The notes below the pieces were generated by a model. That model did no database searches. It saw nothing but the letters and a program-made list of their open reading frames with translations, and was not told the origin of the DNA. Source: Metellina segmentata (taxonomy: Eukaryota; Arthropoda; Arachnida; Araneae; Tetragnathidae). Taken from it: 64,000 nucleotides of DNA. The DNA is taken from positions 131,642,899 through 131,706,898 of the forward strand of contig OX375873.1 of the NCBI GenBank assembly GCA_947359465.1, given 5' to 3'. Position numbers and translations under genes: made by a program. Every line of letters starts with the position of its first letter. The stretch's first letter is position 1. Below, one piece after another: positions 48,301-56,566 of the stretch.

Positions 48301-48952
48301 ATTTTGAACATCGATGGTTTGCGGTCGATGTCGCATCCCTAGGGATAATACAAGCCCGTGAACTATCCCCCTCAAAACATATATCCTCTTGGTGCTGACT
48401 TTTAGAATAAGCTAGTGTAAATTCAGAAGATATGCAGATTCAAAATATATTTTATTAAAATTTCAAAAAGAACCTACAAAGACCACTAAGTATAAAATTT
48501 TTACTATCGGAAGCTTTATTACTTTACATGGTATTTATGGTTGACGGCATACTGCGCCCTTCTTTTGACCAGCTTCGGCCTAATTATAGACAAATGTACA
48601 TTTTCAATTTATTAGAAATTGAAATAATGGAAATGGATACCTATGGGGGAAAACTTTTTTTACATACAGGTCTGCCGAAAAACGTGTATTTAAAAAAGGG
48701 TTGTTGTGCCAAAAAAAGTTTTGGTAACTATGTACAGCATAAATATTATCGTCTTGTATTTTTCAGTCTGCAGAGGAAGGTGCTCAGACATCTATTTGTT
48801 TGGCCGTCCATCCTGAGTTAGCCAAGACAACCGGAAAGTATTTTTCGGACTGCAAAGAAGAGCTAAAGGAGAAGTTGGTCAACATGGCATTAGCGAAACG
48901 TTTGTTCGAGATTAGTGAAGCGGCAGTTGGTGTTTCGTTCTCGAACACATGA
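27175..48952 (+). CDS. retinol dehydrogenase 11-14-like short-chain dehydrogenase/reductase, six exons
   Basis: Joined exons 27175-27373, 34294-34533, 42283-42372, 42454-42642, 45781-45890 and 48767-48952 keep one frame of 337 codons, close to the 315-340 usual for RDH11-14. Residues 20-41 form a likely N-terminal membrane anchor. TGASAGIG (62-69) binds the dinucleotide; ACRN with Arg88 suggests NADP(H). Asp115, NNAG (141-144), Asn164, Ser192 and Tyr218-x3-Lys222 complete the catalytic tetrad, and PG (248-249) follows. Family members interconvert retinal-type aldehydes and alcohols at the ER or mitochondrial membrane; the substrate here is unknown. A tctgtcactacag tract just before the ATG looks like a splice acceptor, so an untranslated first exon upstream is likely. 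Introns are GT-AG; the four large ones are filled with transposons while exons are intact, implying selection. Confidence 0.9.
28598..29028. mobile_element. hAT-type MITE in SDR intron 1
   Basis: Ends CGGGGGTTCCCAAAG and (reverse complement) CAGGGGTTCACAAAC are hAT-like. Flanks ctataaga (28590-28597) and ttatagga (29029-29036) match at 6 of 8, the hAT target-site length. At 431 bp it has no transposase. Confidence 0.75.
29551..31205 (-). mobile_element. CR1-type LINE, 5' truncated, in SDR intron 1
   Basis: Minus-strand frames give reverse transcriptase in order: [20 protein letters not shown] and [16 protein letters not shown] (31205-30747), then [40 protein letters not shown] with the catalytic Asp pair, and [15 protein letters not shown] (30718-30068), then [19 protein letters not shown] and [10 protein letters not shown] (30057-29851). 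Frameshifts separate the three blocks, and the endonuclease half is absent. It is opposite in orientation to the host gene. Intact elements copy their RNA into DNA at a nicked target. Confidence 0.88.
31205..31335 (-). repeat. tRNA-like fragment
   Basis: The minus strand carries GGTTCGATACC, a B-box match, with a possible stem around it. No A box was found at the right distance. Probably a SINE relic. Confidence 0.2.
31340..32365 (+). repeat. family X repeat, expanded copy in SDR intron 1
   Basis: The 5' part (ctagccactgcga, cccggtgattg, aatttggtttgcttcacaaa) matches 40223 and 7480. The 3' part near 32275-32365 (gtgccatagattcatgagga, cacacataaatactacc) matches the end of the 7480 copy. The middle has no homology with those copies. 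Confidence 0.45.
32880..33245 (+). repeat. family Y dispersed repeat with central palindrome
   Basis: Aligns end to end with 55235-55605 in reverse orientation: cttactttatttaaaccaag, gtcgataacttttgaag, tagggaggttgt, aaggagcgcgctttgtactg and ttttgataaaattaaggaaa. It includes the 16-base palindrome TGCGACGTACGTCGCA at 33176-33191. No coding. Confidence 0.65.
33375..34229 (+). mobile_element. non-autonomous Helitron next to SDR exon 2
   Basis: The 5' end TCTATATATATAAAAC follows A at 33374 and resembles the Helitron at 24160 (shared ataacaTCTATATATATA and cgtacgtgg-like start). The 3' end has a hairpin agccgg/ccggct and CTAG at 34226-34229, followed by T. The end lies 64 bp before the exon 2 acceptor. 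Confidence 0.65.
34294..34533 (+). CDS. SDR exon 2
   Basis: Acceptor ctctcgcag precedes 34294. It codes GIGRATA through NNAGIS (residues 67-146) and ends one base into codon 147 before GTAAGAG. A Helitron ends only 64 bases upstream. Confidence 0.92.
34967..35680. mobile_element. hAT-type non-autonomous element in SDR intron 2
   Basis: Ends CAGTGCTCCCCAACC and (reverse complement) CAATGGTCCCCAACC are hAT-like. Flanks ctctagaa (34959-34966) and ttctagaa (35681-35688) match at 7 of 8. Internal subterminal repeats (gcggaccgg, cggcccggtacc) are GC-rich against an AT-rich core. 714 bp, no transposase. Confidence 0.82.
35940..36080 (+). repeat. SINE body fragment
   Basis: tgtggaaatttggagagtga, actcgggtgttgacctcgtc and atctgaaagtg follow the SINE body order with substitutions. 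Head and tail are not seen. Confidence 0.5.
36353..36625 (+). repeat. tRNA-derived SINE, old copy
   Basis: Complete head (ccggtctggtggttaaggtg, B box GGTTTGAATCC) and body. The tail is diverged (tgatcccggaaac) and truncated. Confidence 0.8.
36660..36989 (+). repeat. full-length tRNA-derived SINE with target-site duplication
   Basis: Very close to the copies at 2178 and 8055. cccattttaaca flanks it at 36647-36658 and 36990-37001. Its low divergence suggests one of the younger insertions. Confidence 0.9.
37020..37320 (+). repeat. SINE with the second head type
   Basis: Head ggttggcagagttggttgag and B-box-like GAGTTCAAAACTC, then the same body and tail module as the cluster SINEs (ggtgctagttcaggtgt, tgtcctcggatttttccttt, ttgttccagtgcgag). 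Confidence 0.7.
37594..37972. mobile_element. possible small element with inverted ends
   Basis: gtgttccaaatatcgccc near 37597 and, reversed, gagttctcctaatatcgcct ending at 37970 form an imperfect inverted pair. A third copy of the end lies at 39036 (tgctccaaatatcgccta). No coding; superfamily unknown. Confidence 0.35.
38074..38957 (-). mobile_element. Tc1-like element, internally deleted, in SDR intron 2
   Basis: Same terminal repeats as the element at 61731 (acagtccagtcacattaatg onwards). The minus-strand frame 38873-38382 encodes the DNA-binding half: [55 protein letters not shown], better preserved than in the 61731 copy. A deletion of about 330 bp (at about 38260-38265) removes the catalytic part including DNA and PIE motifs. 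Only the transposase of a full-length relative could move it. Confidence 0.88.
39000..40215. other. intronic AT-rich sequence
   Basis: Apart from the terminal-repeat-like piece at 39036, nothing is recognised. Confidence 0.35.
40220..40425 (+). repeat. family X repeat, short copy in SDR intron 2
   Basis: ctagccactgcgtgcccgtg, gtcaggtgttaacaccgctc, accctcggtgatta, and at the end gacacacaaacacttccttt. It joins the 5' and 3' parts seen separately at 31340 and 32275. Confidence 0.5.
41436..42027 (-). mobile_element. mariner-like element, deleted, in SDR intron 2
   Basis: Inverted ends agggtgattctacggtcatg and (reverse) cagggtgattctacggtcac, flanked by TA at 41434 and 42028. The minus-strand frame 41998-41750 holds the transposase end: [20 protein letters not shown], then [20 protein letters not shown] and [20 protein letters not shown] (third catalytic Asp region). 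The first two Asp regions are missing. Inactive. Confidence 0.8.
42283..42372 (+). CDS. SDR exon 3
   Basis: Acceptor cctatttcag; donor CTAG|GTAAGA. Codes residues 147-177, including [19 protein letters not shown] with the conserved Asn164. Confidence 0.92.
   Translation, partial: DQKRSLPKMGTRKLYNQIISDISYLPFYY
42454..42642 (+). CDS. SDR exon 4 (active-site exon)
   Basis: Separated from exon 3 by an 81-bp intron. Codes residues 177-240 with [11 protein letters not shown] (catalytic Ser192) and [12 protein letters not shown] (Tyr218, Lys222). Donor is ACACAG|GTATAT. Confidence 0.93.
42961..43345. mobile_element. possible small element with inverted ends
   Basis: gaaaatatctggcaaaat near 42972 and, reversed, caaaaatatctggccaaatt near 43325 share the 12-base core aaaatatctggc. 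The right end reads as cagggcgtttc, similar to mariner-type termini. In SDR intron 4. Confidence 0.35.
43425..45099 (-). mobile_element. mariner-like element carrying a Helitron in its left terminal repeat
   Basis: Ends cagggtgtcccaaaaggatc and (reverse) caaggtgtcccaaaaagatc, with TA at 43423 and 45100. The inverted repeat is over 100 bp and is interrupted on the left by the Helitron at 43463-44563; its continuation (agaataggactacagcaaaa) resumes at 44575. A minus-strand transposase relic at about 44990-44650 shows [15 protein letters not shown], then [20 protein letters not shown] and [16 protein letters not shown] in another frame. Inactive. In SDR intron 4. Confidence 0.8.
43463..44563 (+). 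mobile_element. Helitron with two successive 3' ends
   Basis: Starts near TCTCTCTATATTA (5' base uncertain by a few) and ends with gggggcggagccccc and CTAG at 44563, followed by T. An earlier, decayed 3' end lies at about 44380-44443 (gggggtcggcgagcgtaagc, agggggagaagccct). A block at about 43541-43700 recurs at about 44186-44345 (gatgcggctattagtttagg), so the element is partly a tandem duplication. A GCC-rich microsatellite lies at 43489-43513. No Rep/helicase ORF. Confidence 0.65.
45781..45890 (+). CDS. SDR exon 5
   Basis: Acceptor tatgttgcag. Codes [19 protein letters not shown] to VGK (residues 240-276); the PG motif follows strand 6. Donor GGAAAG|GTAATG, phase 0. Confidence 0.9.
45935..45975 (+). 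repeat. SINE tail fragment at the start of SDR intron 5
   Basis: gttgtgttgctccagtgtga and cgttaattaa match the SINE tail. It lies 45 bases after the exon 5 donor. Confidence 0.6.
46185..47500 (-). mobile_element. Tc1-like element in SDR intron 5, inactive
   Basis: Inverted ends cattcattgccataaa and (reverse) cactcattgccataaaa are flanked by TA (46183, 47501). Minus-strand frames give the paired-like DNA-binding region ([20 protein letters not shown] near 47300), [46 protein letters not shown] with the first catalytic Asp, [20 protein letters not shown], then ARPHSARM and [20 protein letters not shown] with the catalytic Glu. Where the second Asp should be, the sequence reads IFNNARPH: the QQD part is lost by small deletions. 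Frameshifts are also present. Confidence 0.88.
48285..48345. repeat. CATCGATG-repeat tip of a possible hAT-like element
   Basis: catcgatg occurs twice about 25 bases apart, followed by gtcgatgtcgcatccctagg. Such a cluster next to a GGGATGCGAC end occurs in some insect hAT elements (from memory). The other end was not found. Confidence 0.25.
48767..48952 (+). CDS. SDR exon 6 and stop
   Basis: Acceptor gtatttttcag. Codes [29 protein letters not shown] and [14 protein letters not shown], the standard C-terminal blocks of RDH11-14, ending with TGA at 48950-48952. Confidence 0.9.
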   Translation, partial: SAEEGAQTSICLAVHPELAKTTGKYFSDCKEELKEKLVNMALAKRLFEISEAAVGVSFSNT

Positions 48953-49121
48953 AAATGGGAAAAAGACACCAAAATAGAAAAGTATTTTGAAAATGCTAGA
49001 CTAGTGCCTTAGTACACTTTCCATACATTGAAAAGAGGATTGTGTACTGCATGTATTAAAAAAAACACTGCATATTCAATCATTCCGTCCACATAACCAG
49101 AAAACCTATTATAGTTCATTG

Positions 49122-49142
49122 AATAAAATAATAAAATAATAA
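49122..49142 (+). terminator. candidate SDR polyadenylation signals
   Basis: AATAAA at 49122-49127 begins a series of overlapping ataaaata units, about 170 bases after the SDR stop codon. The cleavage site is not determinable. Confidence 0.5.
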
Positions 49143-49149
49143 ATTTTAA

Positions 49150-50033
49150 CATTCTGAAAAATTTGATAGACTATAATACGAGAGGAATGATATTTCTCGA
49201 TGCCTAGGATGTTTAAACAATTACATAAAAATTAAAGGATCACAAAATAAACTTGTTTCTGATCACATTAGAATTTCGTTGAATTGAATTTTTTCCTTTG
49301 TCTAAAAATTTAATCGAGCTGTGGAGAAATACTCGTGACGAAATATACGTTCCCACGGGGATAGGTCACTAGTCAGAAAGTGTCGAGCCGGCTACTAAGT
49401 TGCCACTGGGGCAGTAACTTATCGGGAAGTAGTCTCTGTGCTTTAGGACAACGTAGGAAAACGCTGTGAATGAAGTTCATTATGCTTCGATTTTAGTTTT
49501 AAGTGAAGAGCTTAAGAGAAATAATGAGGGCTATACTGAAAAAATAGTGAAATGATTGAAATAAAGAGAATTACAAATTTTAAAGATTTTTTGATAATGA
49601 TCCCGTGGTGAACATGAAATCTACTTTGAGGGAGGGCTTAAGTTAATAGTGCAGCTGTTACCACCGGGATACTTCACTAACAGCTAGTACTAGTGGCTAG
49701 TAAACTATCCTAGCGGAAACGTAGTGGCTAAACGAAAGGAGCATGCGCAGAACTTCCAGTCGTGATCCGATTTGCCATGTATGTGTATGTCTCTACAGTA
49801 TAAAAAACCTATTCCACAAAAGAAACACTGAAATTTGATAGAAAAAAAAGATATAACTGGTTAACAGTGAAATTGTTTCTTAGATTAAAGTACCCAATCC
49901 TGAAGGATTTCAACACGCTGGACACGAATATCACCTTAAAAAAAGTTGATTGGCTCTCGTTGCAGAGATATGAACTTTTTTTCCATTATTGGTGCCATCT
50001 CATAATATAAGACAGTTTAGTAAGATAAATATA
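49150..50033. other. downstream spacer with a diverged direct repeat
   Basis: gttcccacggggataggtca at about 49350 and gttaccaccgggatacttca at about 49657 are similar over about 27 bases. Otherwise nothing is recognised. Confidence 0.3.
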
Positions 50034-51230
50034 CTATCTACCAATAAGTATTCGGACACCTGTGATATAGAAAAGAAAAACAAAATAATTCATTCATATT
50101 CAATAGTTGGTAGAGCCTCCACGAGAGGCATTTACAGCCTTAACTCTCCGGGGCATGCTTTCTACAAGTCCTTGTATGACTGCTAGTGGTATTTTCTTCC
50201 ACTCGGCTTGGAGAAGACATGCAAGTTTCTTCATCGATTTTTGGACGGTTGGTGCACTCTTTAATTCGGCGATACAACTCGCGTCCCAGAGGTTCTCGAT
50301 AGGGTTTAGGTCTGGTCACACGGTACTCCAGTCCCTTCGGTTAAATCCATTGTCACCATACCAATCCATGGTGGACCTCGCAACATGACAGCTGGCGTTG
50401 TCGTCCTGGAAGTAAGGTGGGTCCAACCCTTAAAAATGCCACAACGTAGGAAGCACACTGTCATCCAAACTAGTGCAGTAGGCCTCGGCATTGAGCTTAC
50501 CATGAATTTTGACCAAGGGTCCCAGTCCATACCAGATCAAATACCCCCAGACCATAATTCCACCTCTACCAAACTTTACTGTAGGCACAATGCATTCTGG
50601 CAGGAGACATTTTTCAGCCATCTGAACGGTAGAGGGTGAACCTAGATTCGTCGCTCCAGAGAACCCGTGTCCACTGGTCTACGGTCCACTTTCGACGTGC
50701 TTTGCACCATATTAACCGAGCAGCGCGATTGGACTTTGTGATCAAATGCTTATGAGCGGCAGCATGACCATGAAAACCAAGTAGATGTGCTTCCTTACGG
50801 ATGGTATATCGAAACAACACTCCCGATGCCTGTTGAAACTCCTGGAGTATGTGGGACATCGGATGGATGCGGTTCTTCCGAATTTCTCTGGACAGCACCC
50901 GTCTGTCTGTGTCTCCCTGTTTCGTGGGTCTGCAGACACGGGGCACATTCCAACAATCCCCGCTCACCTTCCACTTCTGAATCAAATAGGCCGCTGTCAA
51001 GTTTGGGTAATTCAGCTCGCTAGATATGTCTCTTAAGAATCGGCCATTTCTGTGATACCCGACGATTACACCTTTCTCGAAATCATATAACTGCACTTCG
51101 TGGCATCTTGCATCTGACTAATGCCAATGTTATTTCATAGACTATATTTAACGGTGGATGTCATGACGTATATCAGGACGGCAGATATCGTCATTTGCAT
51201 GGGTGTTCAAAAACTTATTGGTTCATTGTG
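50034..51230 (-). mobile_element. Tc1-like element, nearly full length, inactive
   Basis: Inverted ends with ccaataagtattcggacacc at left and, reversed, accaataagtttttgaacac at right, each next to TA. The 160-codon minus frame 51096-50614 holds the DNA-binding half (MQLYDFEKGVIVGYHRNGRF) through [20 protein letters not shown] with the first Asp. Then [33 protein letters not shown] (second Asp) and PDLNPIENLWD (Glu) follow after frameshifts. I count 34 residues between the last two acids, giving DD34E as in typical Tc1. A stop lies just before PDLNPIE. Confidence 0.88.
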
Positions 51231-51589
51231 TACATGGAGACTAAATAGTTGCGTCATACTTCATCATCCATGTATACAATAAGTTATTGCATCATACACA
51301 CCAAGTTTCTATTGGCGGCTTTTGGAAGGTGATTACACAAGAGCCAAGCAATGGTTTATTTATAAACGCGAGATGGCACGGCGAGAGTAAGTTCCGTTAC
51401 AGTTTAATATCAATACTAGTAGTGCCTCATGACTGCGTTAATAGTGCTAATAACTTCAGTTATATTTGCGTAGAAAAAGACCATCGGTGCAATAGTTAAG
51501 AAAGTGTATCATTTGTATTTTAGTTGCAAGATAGGCGGCCAAAGACTAGGCCCCCACACTTATGTTACCACACTAGTGCATTAACTATT

Positions 51590-52425
51590 TCAGTTGCTTA
51601 ATGGCAAAAGAAAGGCAATGTCATTTGCTGTGGCCATGATTTGGAGGGAGCCGATCAATCACGTTGATGGCTGTTATTTCTGCATGATACCACAAGTTTC
51701 TGGAGTCGTCACCAAGAAAAAGGACAGTTGAATACCTTAGCATCATCTGTTCTGCATCCTGTCTATCATGGCGAAGGACTACCTATTCCATAGCTTCGTA
51801 CAGATTTTTTTCTATCAGTTCAGATGAGGAGGATCGCCATATGTCCGCGAAATCGCTAATACCGTCAACGTGAGCATGTGGTGGCACTATGGATGATGAC
51901 TTTTCGTATTTTGATGAAACATATGCGCCATATAAACTTGTTCGAGATTTTGATCTATCCAAAAGCAAAGCGGAATACTGGCTTCAAGACTTCGATAGTG
52001 GAATCTTTTCGAACAAAATGTCCGAGTGACTTCATTTCGCCATCGTCATCAGTCCTTCGAATCTTTCTTTGAAAAAGAAGAAAGTCTTGTGCTCTGCTGT
52101 GATATTGATGGCCTGCTACAAGAACTCGGCAGTGCACATGAGCACCATGGATGGCGGTTATTTATAGAAGCGTCAAAACTGAGTACCAGTTATGCAGCTA
52201 AACAAGACTGTTTTGCAGCATAATTGGAGCCATCTTCCATCCATACCTATCGGACATGCTGTCTACATGAAGGAGACAGACATCAATCTAAAGGTGCTAT
52301 TAGAAAGGATTAACTACAAGTATGACTTACAAATCTACTAACTTGAAAATAATGGATTTGTTGATGGGTTTGCAGCAGGGATATACAAAGTTCTGCTGTC
52401 TATTCAGGCACCTTTAGGGTTACAC
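51590..52425 (+). pseudogene. pseudogene of a high-copy arthropod family of unknown function
   Basis: Broken plus frames give in order KAMSFAV-like start, MIWREPINHVDGCYFCMIPQ region near 51635-51695, SASCLSWR/VYHGEGLPIP near 51770, a Ser/Asp/Glu-rich stretch with SSDEED near 51825, VRDFDLSKSKAEYWL near 51945, FRHRHQSFESFFEKEESLVL and CCDIDGLLQELG near 52035-52130, WRLFIEASKLS near 52155, then IPIGHAVYMKETDINLKVLL near 52240-52290. I remember this order of blocks from many uncharacterised, repeated proteins in spider and other arthropod genomes. No catalytic motif is recognised. Several stops and shifts make this copy dead. Confidence 0.6.
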
Positions 52426-52429
52426 GTGT

Positions 52430-52525
52430 GTCCAATTTCATTTCTGTAAGTCCTATAGATACGTCTGTATACCGTATACATGCACGCATATACACACTTT
52501 CTTTTATAATAGTTTAGAAGAGATG
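52430..52525 (+). repeat. family X 3' end
   Basis: ctgtaagtcctatagatacg, then catatacacactttctttta and taatagtttaga resemble the ends at 7820-7920 and 32280-32365. Confidence 0.4.
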
Positions 52526-52529
52526 AAGA

Positions 52530-54937
52530 GATGTTTATATATATAATACTCTTTTATTTTAAGACTGTTCCGCAAACATCTTGTAAAATTTTAAGTGTTC
52601 CGTCATTCTAAAAAGGTTTAAAGCCATAGATATAAACTCGAAGGAAATGTGCAACACGAATCCTCCATTTCAAGCTGAAAAAGGCAGACAACGATAATAC
52701 AAGAGATAGCGTCAGTTGTAATGTCTAGAACTGCTAGACAGAGCAGACGAATTCTACGTTTCCAGCCGTCTCACTGAAGTCGCTACTGTCGCATGGCCAC
52801 TGGCACGCCATGGAAAGAGGTTCCAAGAGGGATGCAGTGGTCGCACCTGAAAGCTGGTTGTACCATGAAGCAGTGGTACCGTCGCACCTTGAAGCTGTCC
52901 CATTTATACAGCGTTCTCCAACGCGATTCTACAGCAGCACGGAAACAGTTTGTCCTAACATTGTAATCGTACCTTTGGACGAATGACAGCTGCGTGCGAA
53001 CGTGCTTAAAATTTACCTAATGATTGCCACGATATTTCCTTGTAAAATACATCTATATCTTTACGTTACTCAAAAAATAATTTTCTCATTTACATTACAT
53101 TAATACTCTTGTATTACGTTTTTTTTTAAATGTGCACCAAACATATAACCTGTGCACCTTTTTTAAAAACAAAGGTGCACAGTGTGCACCTGTATTAAAA
53201 AATCTATTTCGAGGCCTGGCTTACATATTACTGTCATTTCTACGTTGACCTGCATTGCAATCAGTGTTTTTAGATAATAGGCGGATATGTTTCTGAGTAT
53301 TCTAGATTGGGGAGCAATTTAAAGAAACTGGAATGGAACACTATTTTTAAACTATATAAAGCCAAACTAAAACCACTCCTTTTTATAACGTAAATGAAAT
53401 GTATCTACGCAGAAAAAAAAATAACTACACTTATTTAAAAAAAACGAGAACTTGAATAATTACATGACGATGTAGATACTTAGTTTATTTTTATTGAGAA
53501 AAGAATGTTTTGGAAATGTGCTGATAAAAACCGGCTGCTCTACTGTTGCTGAATTGGCGTTCCCCTCACTTGAACCATTTACTCTAAATGTTAACTTATG
53601 ATCAGTTGGCTCATGAATAAATCAGTGACTAGAATCACGAGCTACGAAAAGCAGCGACATGGTATCGGACAGTCGATAAAAGACAAATTTTCCCGACCCC
53701 TAAAACTACTTCCTTACATGTTATGTTATTTTATCTTGCGTTTGCCGCAGCTTGTTCGTTCTTGGACCTTGCGCCATAAATACCCAATAATCCAATCCAA
53801 TTCGTACTTGTTATGCGATGCTCTTGGACAGCCTTTATATACTCAGACTAATGCTTTTCTATTGTGTTAAAGTATAGACATTTCTGGTGTGTAGGTGCTT
53901 GCGCGAAGTGATACGATAGTGCTAAAGCATCACTTTATTAGAAGTATATTTCGGATAGTTATCCTGAGGGAGATGAAGTTCGAAACCAAACTAGCTGTTG
54001 GCGTTATGCATGGAATTGCTCTTTAAAATTTCAACCATGATCAATGGATTCCATATTATGAACCAGATAAATAATCTGTTTCATGTTAGGACCAATAAAA
54101 AAATATTTCCGAATCCCTTAAGCTCCAAGGGATAGGGGCTCCAAGGGGCTGATCTGTAGATACACGAGTATCACAACCCAAAAGTACCCGAATAATCAGC
54201 CATGCCTTCTGTTTTAGTCTCTCCTACCCTTCCGCTTTTTGCCTTTATTCGTCCCTCGTTTTGTGTTTGAAGTAACGTAGCCAAACAGAACGCCCTAGGG
54301 AGCACCATAAAACCCAAAAACAACCAACCCAAACTATAAATCTGCTCTATATCACCGCGGTCCTCGACTATCGATATCGTATTCTTAGAAGTATTGGCCT
54401 CAAGTTTTTATAAGGCTCAATGAATGTATACTAAATATAACGACGTTCTCTGAGTCTTTGAAACCTTATGAGCAAATTAAATAATCTTGAAGCTATTAAC
54501 TTTGCTAATGAGATTAGCATTCATGGAAACATTAGCAAATACCAGTAAATTCATGATCGTTTCTGCTTTCCGAAACCTTTGTCGAAACATTTGCGACACG
54601 TCTCTGAGCACGGTTTACTTAGTTTCTAATGGATATGAAGTGTTCTGTTTGTTGTATTATGTAATATTTACTTATGTCCTCGTAATAGAAGTTTCGTAAT
54701 TTTTATTGTCACTTGGAAACGTGGGGTAGTTTTTATGATGGCGTTTCAAATAACAGCCGTTAACTTTATCAAACAGTGGTTTATTTAGAGCAAAGTAACG
54801 AGCGGCGATCTAGCTGATCGTGCATCAGAACTACCTCAGCTCAAGGGCAGCAGCTTATATATACAGATAATGTTTAGATCATTCAAATTAACTTAAGCTT
54901 AAAAGAAATTAAAATTTTTCGATTAGCCGTCAGTAAG
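52530..54937. other. mostly unannotated; palindrome and LINE-like tail inside
   Basis: Imperfect direct repeats occur at about 52830-52900 (gcagtggtcgcacctgaaag and gcagtggtaccgtcgcacct). A 19-base palindrome lies at 53173-53191. A retroposon-like tail (ttggaccttgcgccataaat) lies at 53756-53803. No gene recognised. Confidence 0.35.
53173..53191. repeat. 19-bp palindrome
   Basis: aggtgcacagtgtgcacct is a perfect odd-centred palindrome. gtgcacc occurs twice more at 53133-53160. It may be a SINE-like or protein-binding remnant. Confidence 0.6.
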
Positions 54938-55008
54938 TTTTGAACTGAAGACCCAGCGCTCTGCAGATCGCGACGTTACCTCTAGTCCACCTGTCTGTTT
55001 GAACAGAG
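54938..55008 (-). repeat. tRNA-like relic
   Basis: On the minus strand caggtggactagaggtaacg looks like a tRNA 5' half with A box, followed by ctgcagagcgctgggtct and TTCAGTTCAAAAC as a degraded B box, then tactgacggct pairing poorly with the start. Probably a SINE head or tRNA pseudogene. Confidence 0.4.
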
Positions 55009-55234
55009 ATTAAATACGACAATATGGGTTTCTTTGAAGTTCCTGGTGAGAATCTTTGAATGCAGTCATACCTTTAATCATAAAAGGAATTTTTATTAAA
55101 AAAATGCATTTTGCGCATTTAAAAGCTAAATTCTTTCAACTTAAGCGTCGTTGTATTGTTCGTTTCGAATTATTATTAAAAAAAATTTCGAAAAAAGTCT
55201 ATTGAAAGAAAAGAGTTATGACAATAAAAGTTGC

Positions 55235-55605
55235 AAAAACAAGTAAGTGGTAGGCGCGGGAGCAGAAAACGCTTAAAACTGCGACGTACGTCGCAGAACA
55301 AAGTCTTTGCAGAACACGTTTTCCTTAATTTTATCAAAATATTAGCATTTTTTTTTTGCAATTGGAATTTACGATGTTCAGCAGTGTAAAGCGCGCTCTT
55401 CGCCACACCTTATTTCTTCTGTAGCTACGGACCAACCTCCGTACACCGCCCAAACACTTTATAAATACCACATCTTTTATGTCTATGACAAAATATTTAA
55501 CTTCAAAAGCTATCGACAGAATTGAAAATTCTGAAAGTATGCCTTTATTTTAATTAAAGTAAGTTATTTAATTTTGATGTGTGTTTCATTATAAAAAGGT
55601 AATTA
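55235..55605 (-). repeat. family Y dispersed repeat, second copy
   Basis: Reverse complement of 32880-33245 over its whole length with about 75-80 percent visible identity by eye. Contains the 18-base palindrome CTGCGACGTACGTCGCAG at 55279-55296. Confidence 0.65.
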
Positions 55606-55737
55606 CCGATAATTAACAAACAATTGTGTTTTTGATTGTAGTACAGTTAACAAAGTTCGCGGACAAAATGCCTGAAGAACAATTGCAATTGCTTGGAGTT
55701 GTGTTGCAGAACACTGAATATAATTCTGCGTTAGAAC

Positions 55738-55815
55738 AACGGTCAGATGACGAGAATAGATGCTGAGCTGGCATCGCACTCTCAAAACCTTCATACCAGA
55801 CTAACGTGATCTCGA
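55738..55815 (-). repeat. SINE body fragment
   Basis: acggtcagatgacgagaata, gctgagctggcatcgcactc and taccagactaacgtga follow the reversed SINE body. Confidence 0.6.
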
Positions 55816-56566
55816 TAGAGTGATAAGAAAATCGTAGTTCACAAAAGTCATCGAATTAGAATCAAAAATTAAATTAAATTATTTAATTTTACGTAACTTA
55901 CATTTTGTAATGGAACACGAAAAGTGCAAATGAAAAACCTCATTGATCATAAAAGCATAATTCACTAATCGGTATCTGGCAACACCATAACTGCCAACTC
56001 GATAAGGTAAAAAAACAGAAGATTTTTGGTAAAAAGCAGAAGAATTTTTATATTTACTATTCATACTTGGCATCGACATTTTATTAAAAATATGAACCGA
56101 AGGGCAGAAATTTATGATTTAAATAAAAAATTTTAGTAATATCACTTAGAAAACTTAAACTAACCTCAATTTAAACTAATTTTAGAAAATAACTATAAAC
56201 CTTAAGTTGTATACATAACAGTTTAACATACATCAGGTTTCTGTTTGTATCTTGATAATAACATTTATAATAGCATAATTTAAATGCACAATTCTTGATC
56301 ATAATATTTCTATTCTTGGTATAATATTTATTTACACATTACTTGGGTAACACGCAAGTTGGGAATGCTCGGTAATCTATAATCTAGCAATAATTTTTTA
56401 AAAATGCAAAAAGCGGAAGAAACTTGTTTCCGACCGGAAAACCGGAAAAATTTTGAAAAATCGGAAAGTATCTGGGTAATCCGGAAGGATTGGCAGCTAT
56501 GCAACACCATAATTAATGTTTATTTTTTTTTAATTTCAATTAGAATTCTTGTATTTGATATTTTTT

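Noticed and set aside
52830..52905. Possible protein-coding tandem repeat
   Set aside because: Only two imperfect direct copies and no sustained open frame.
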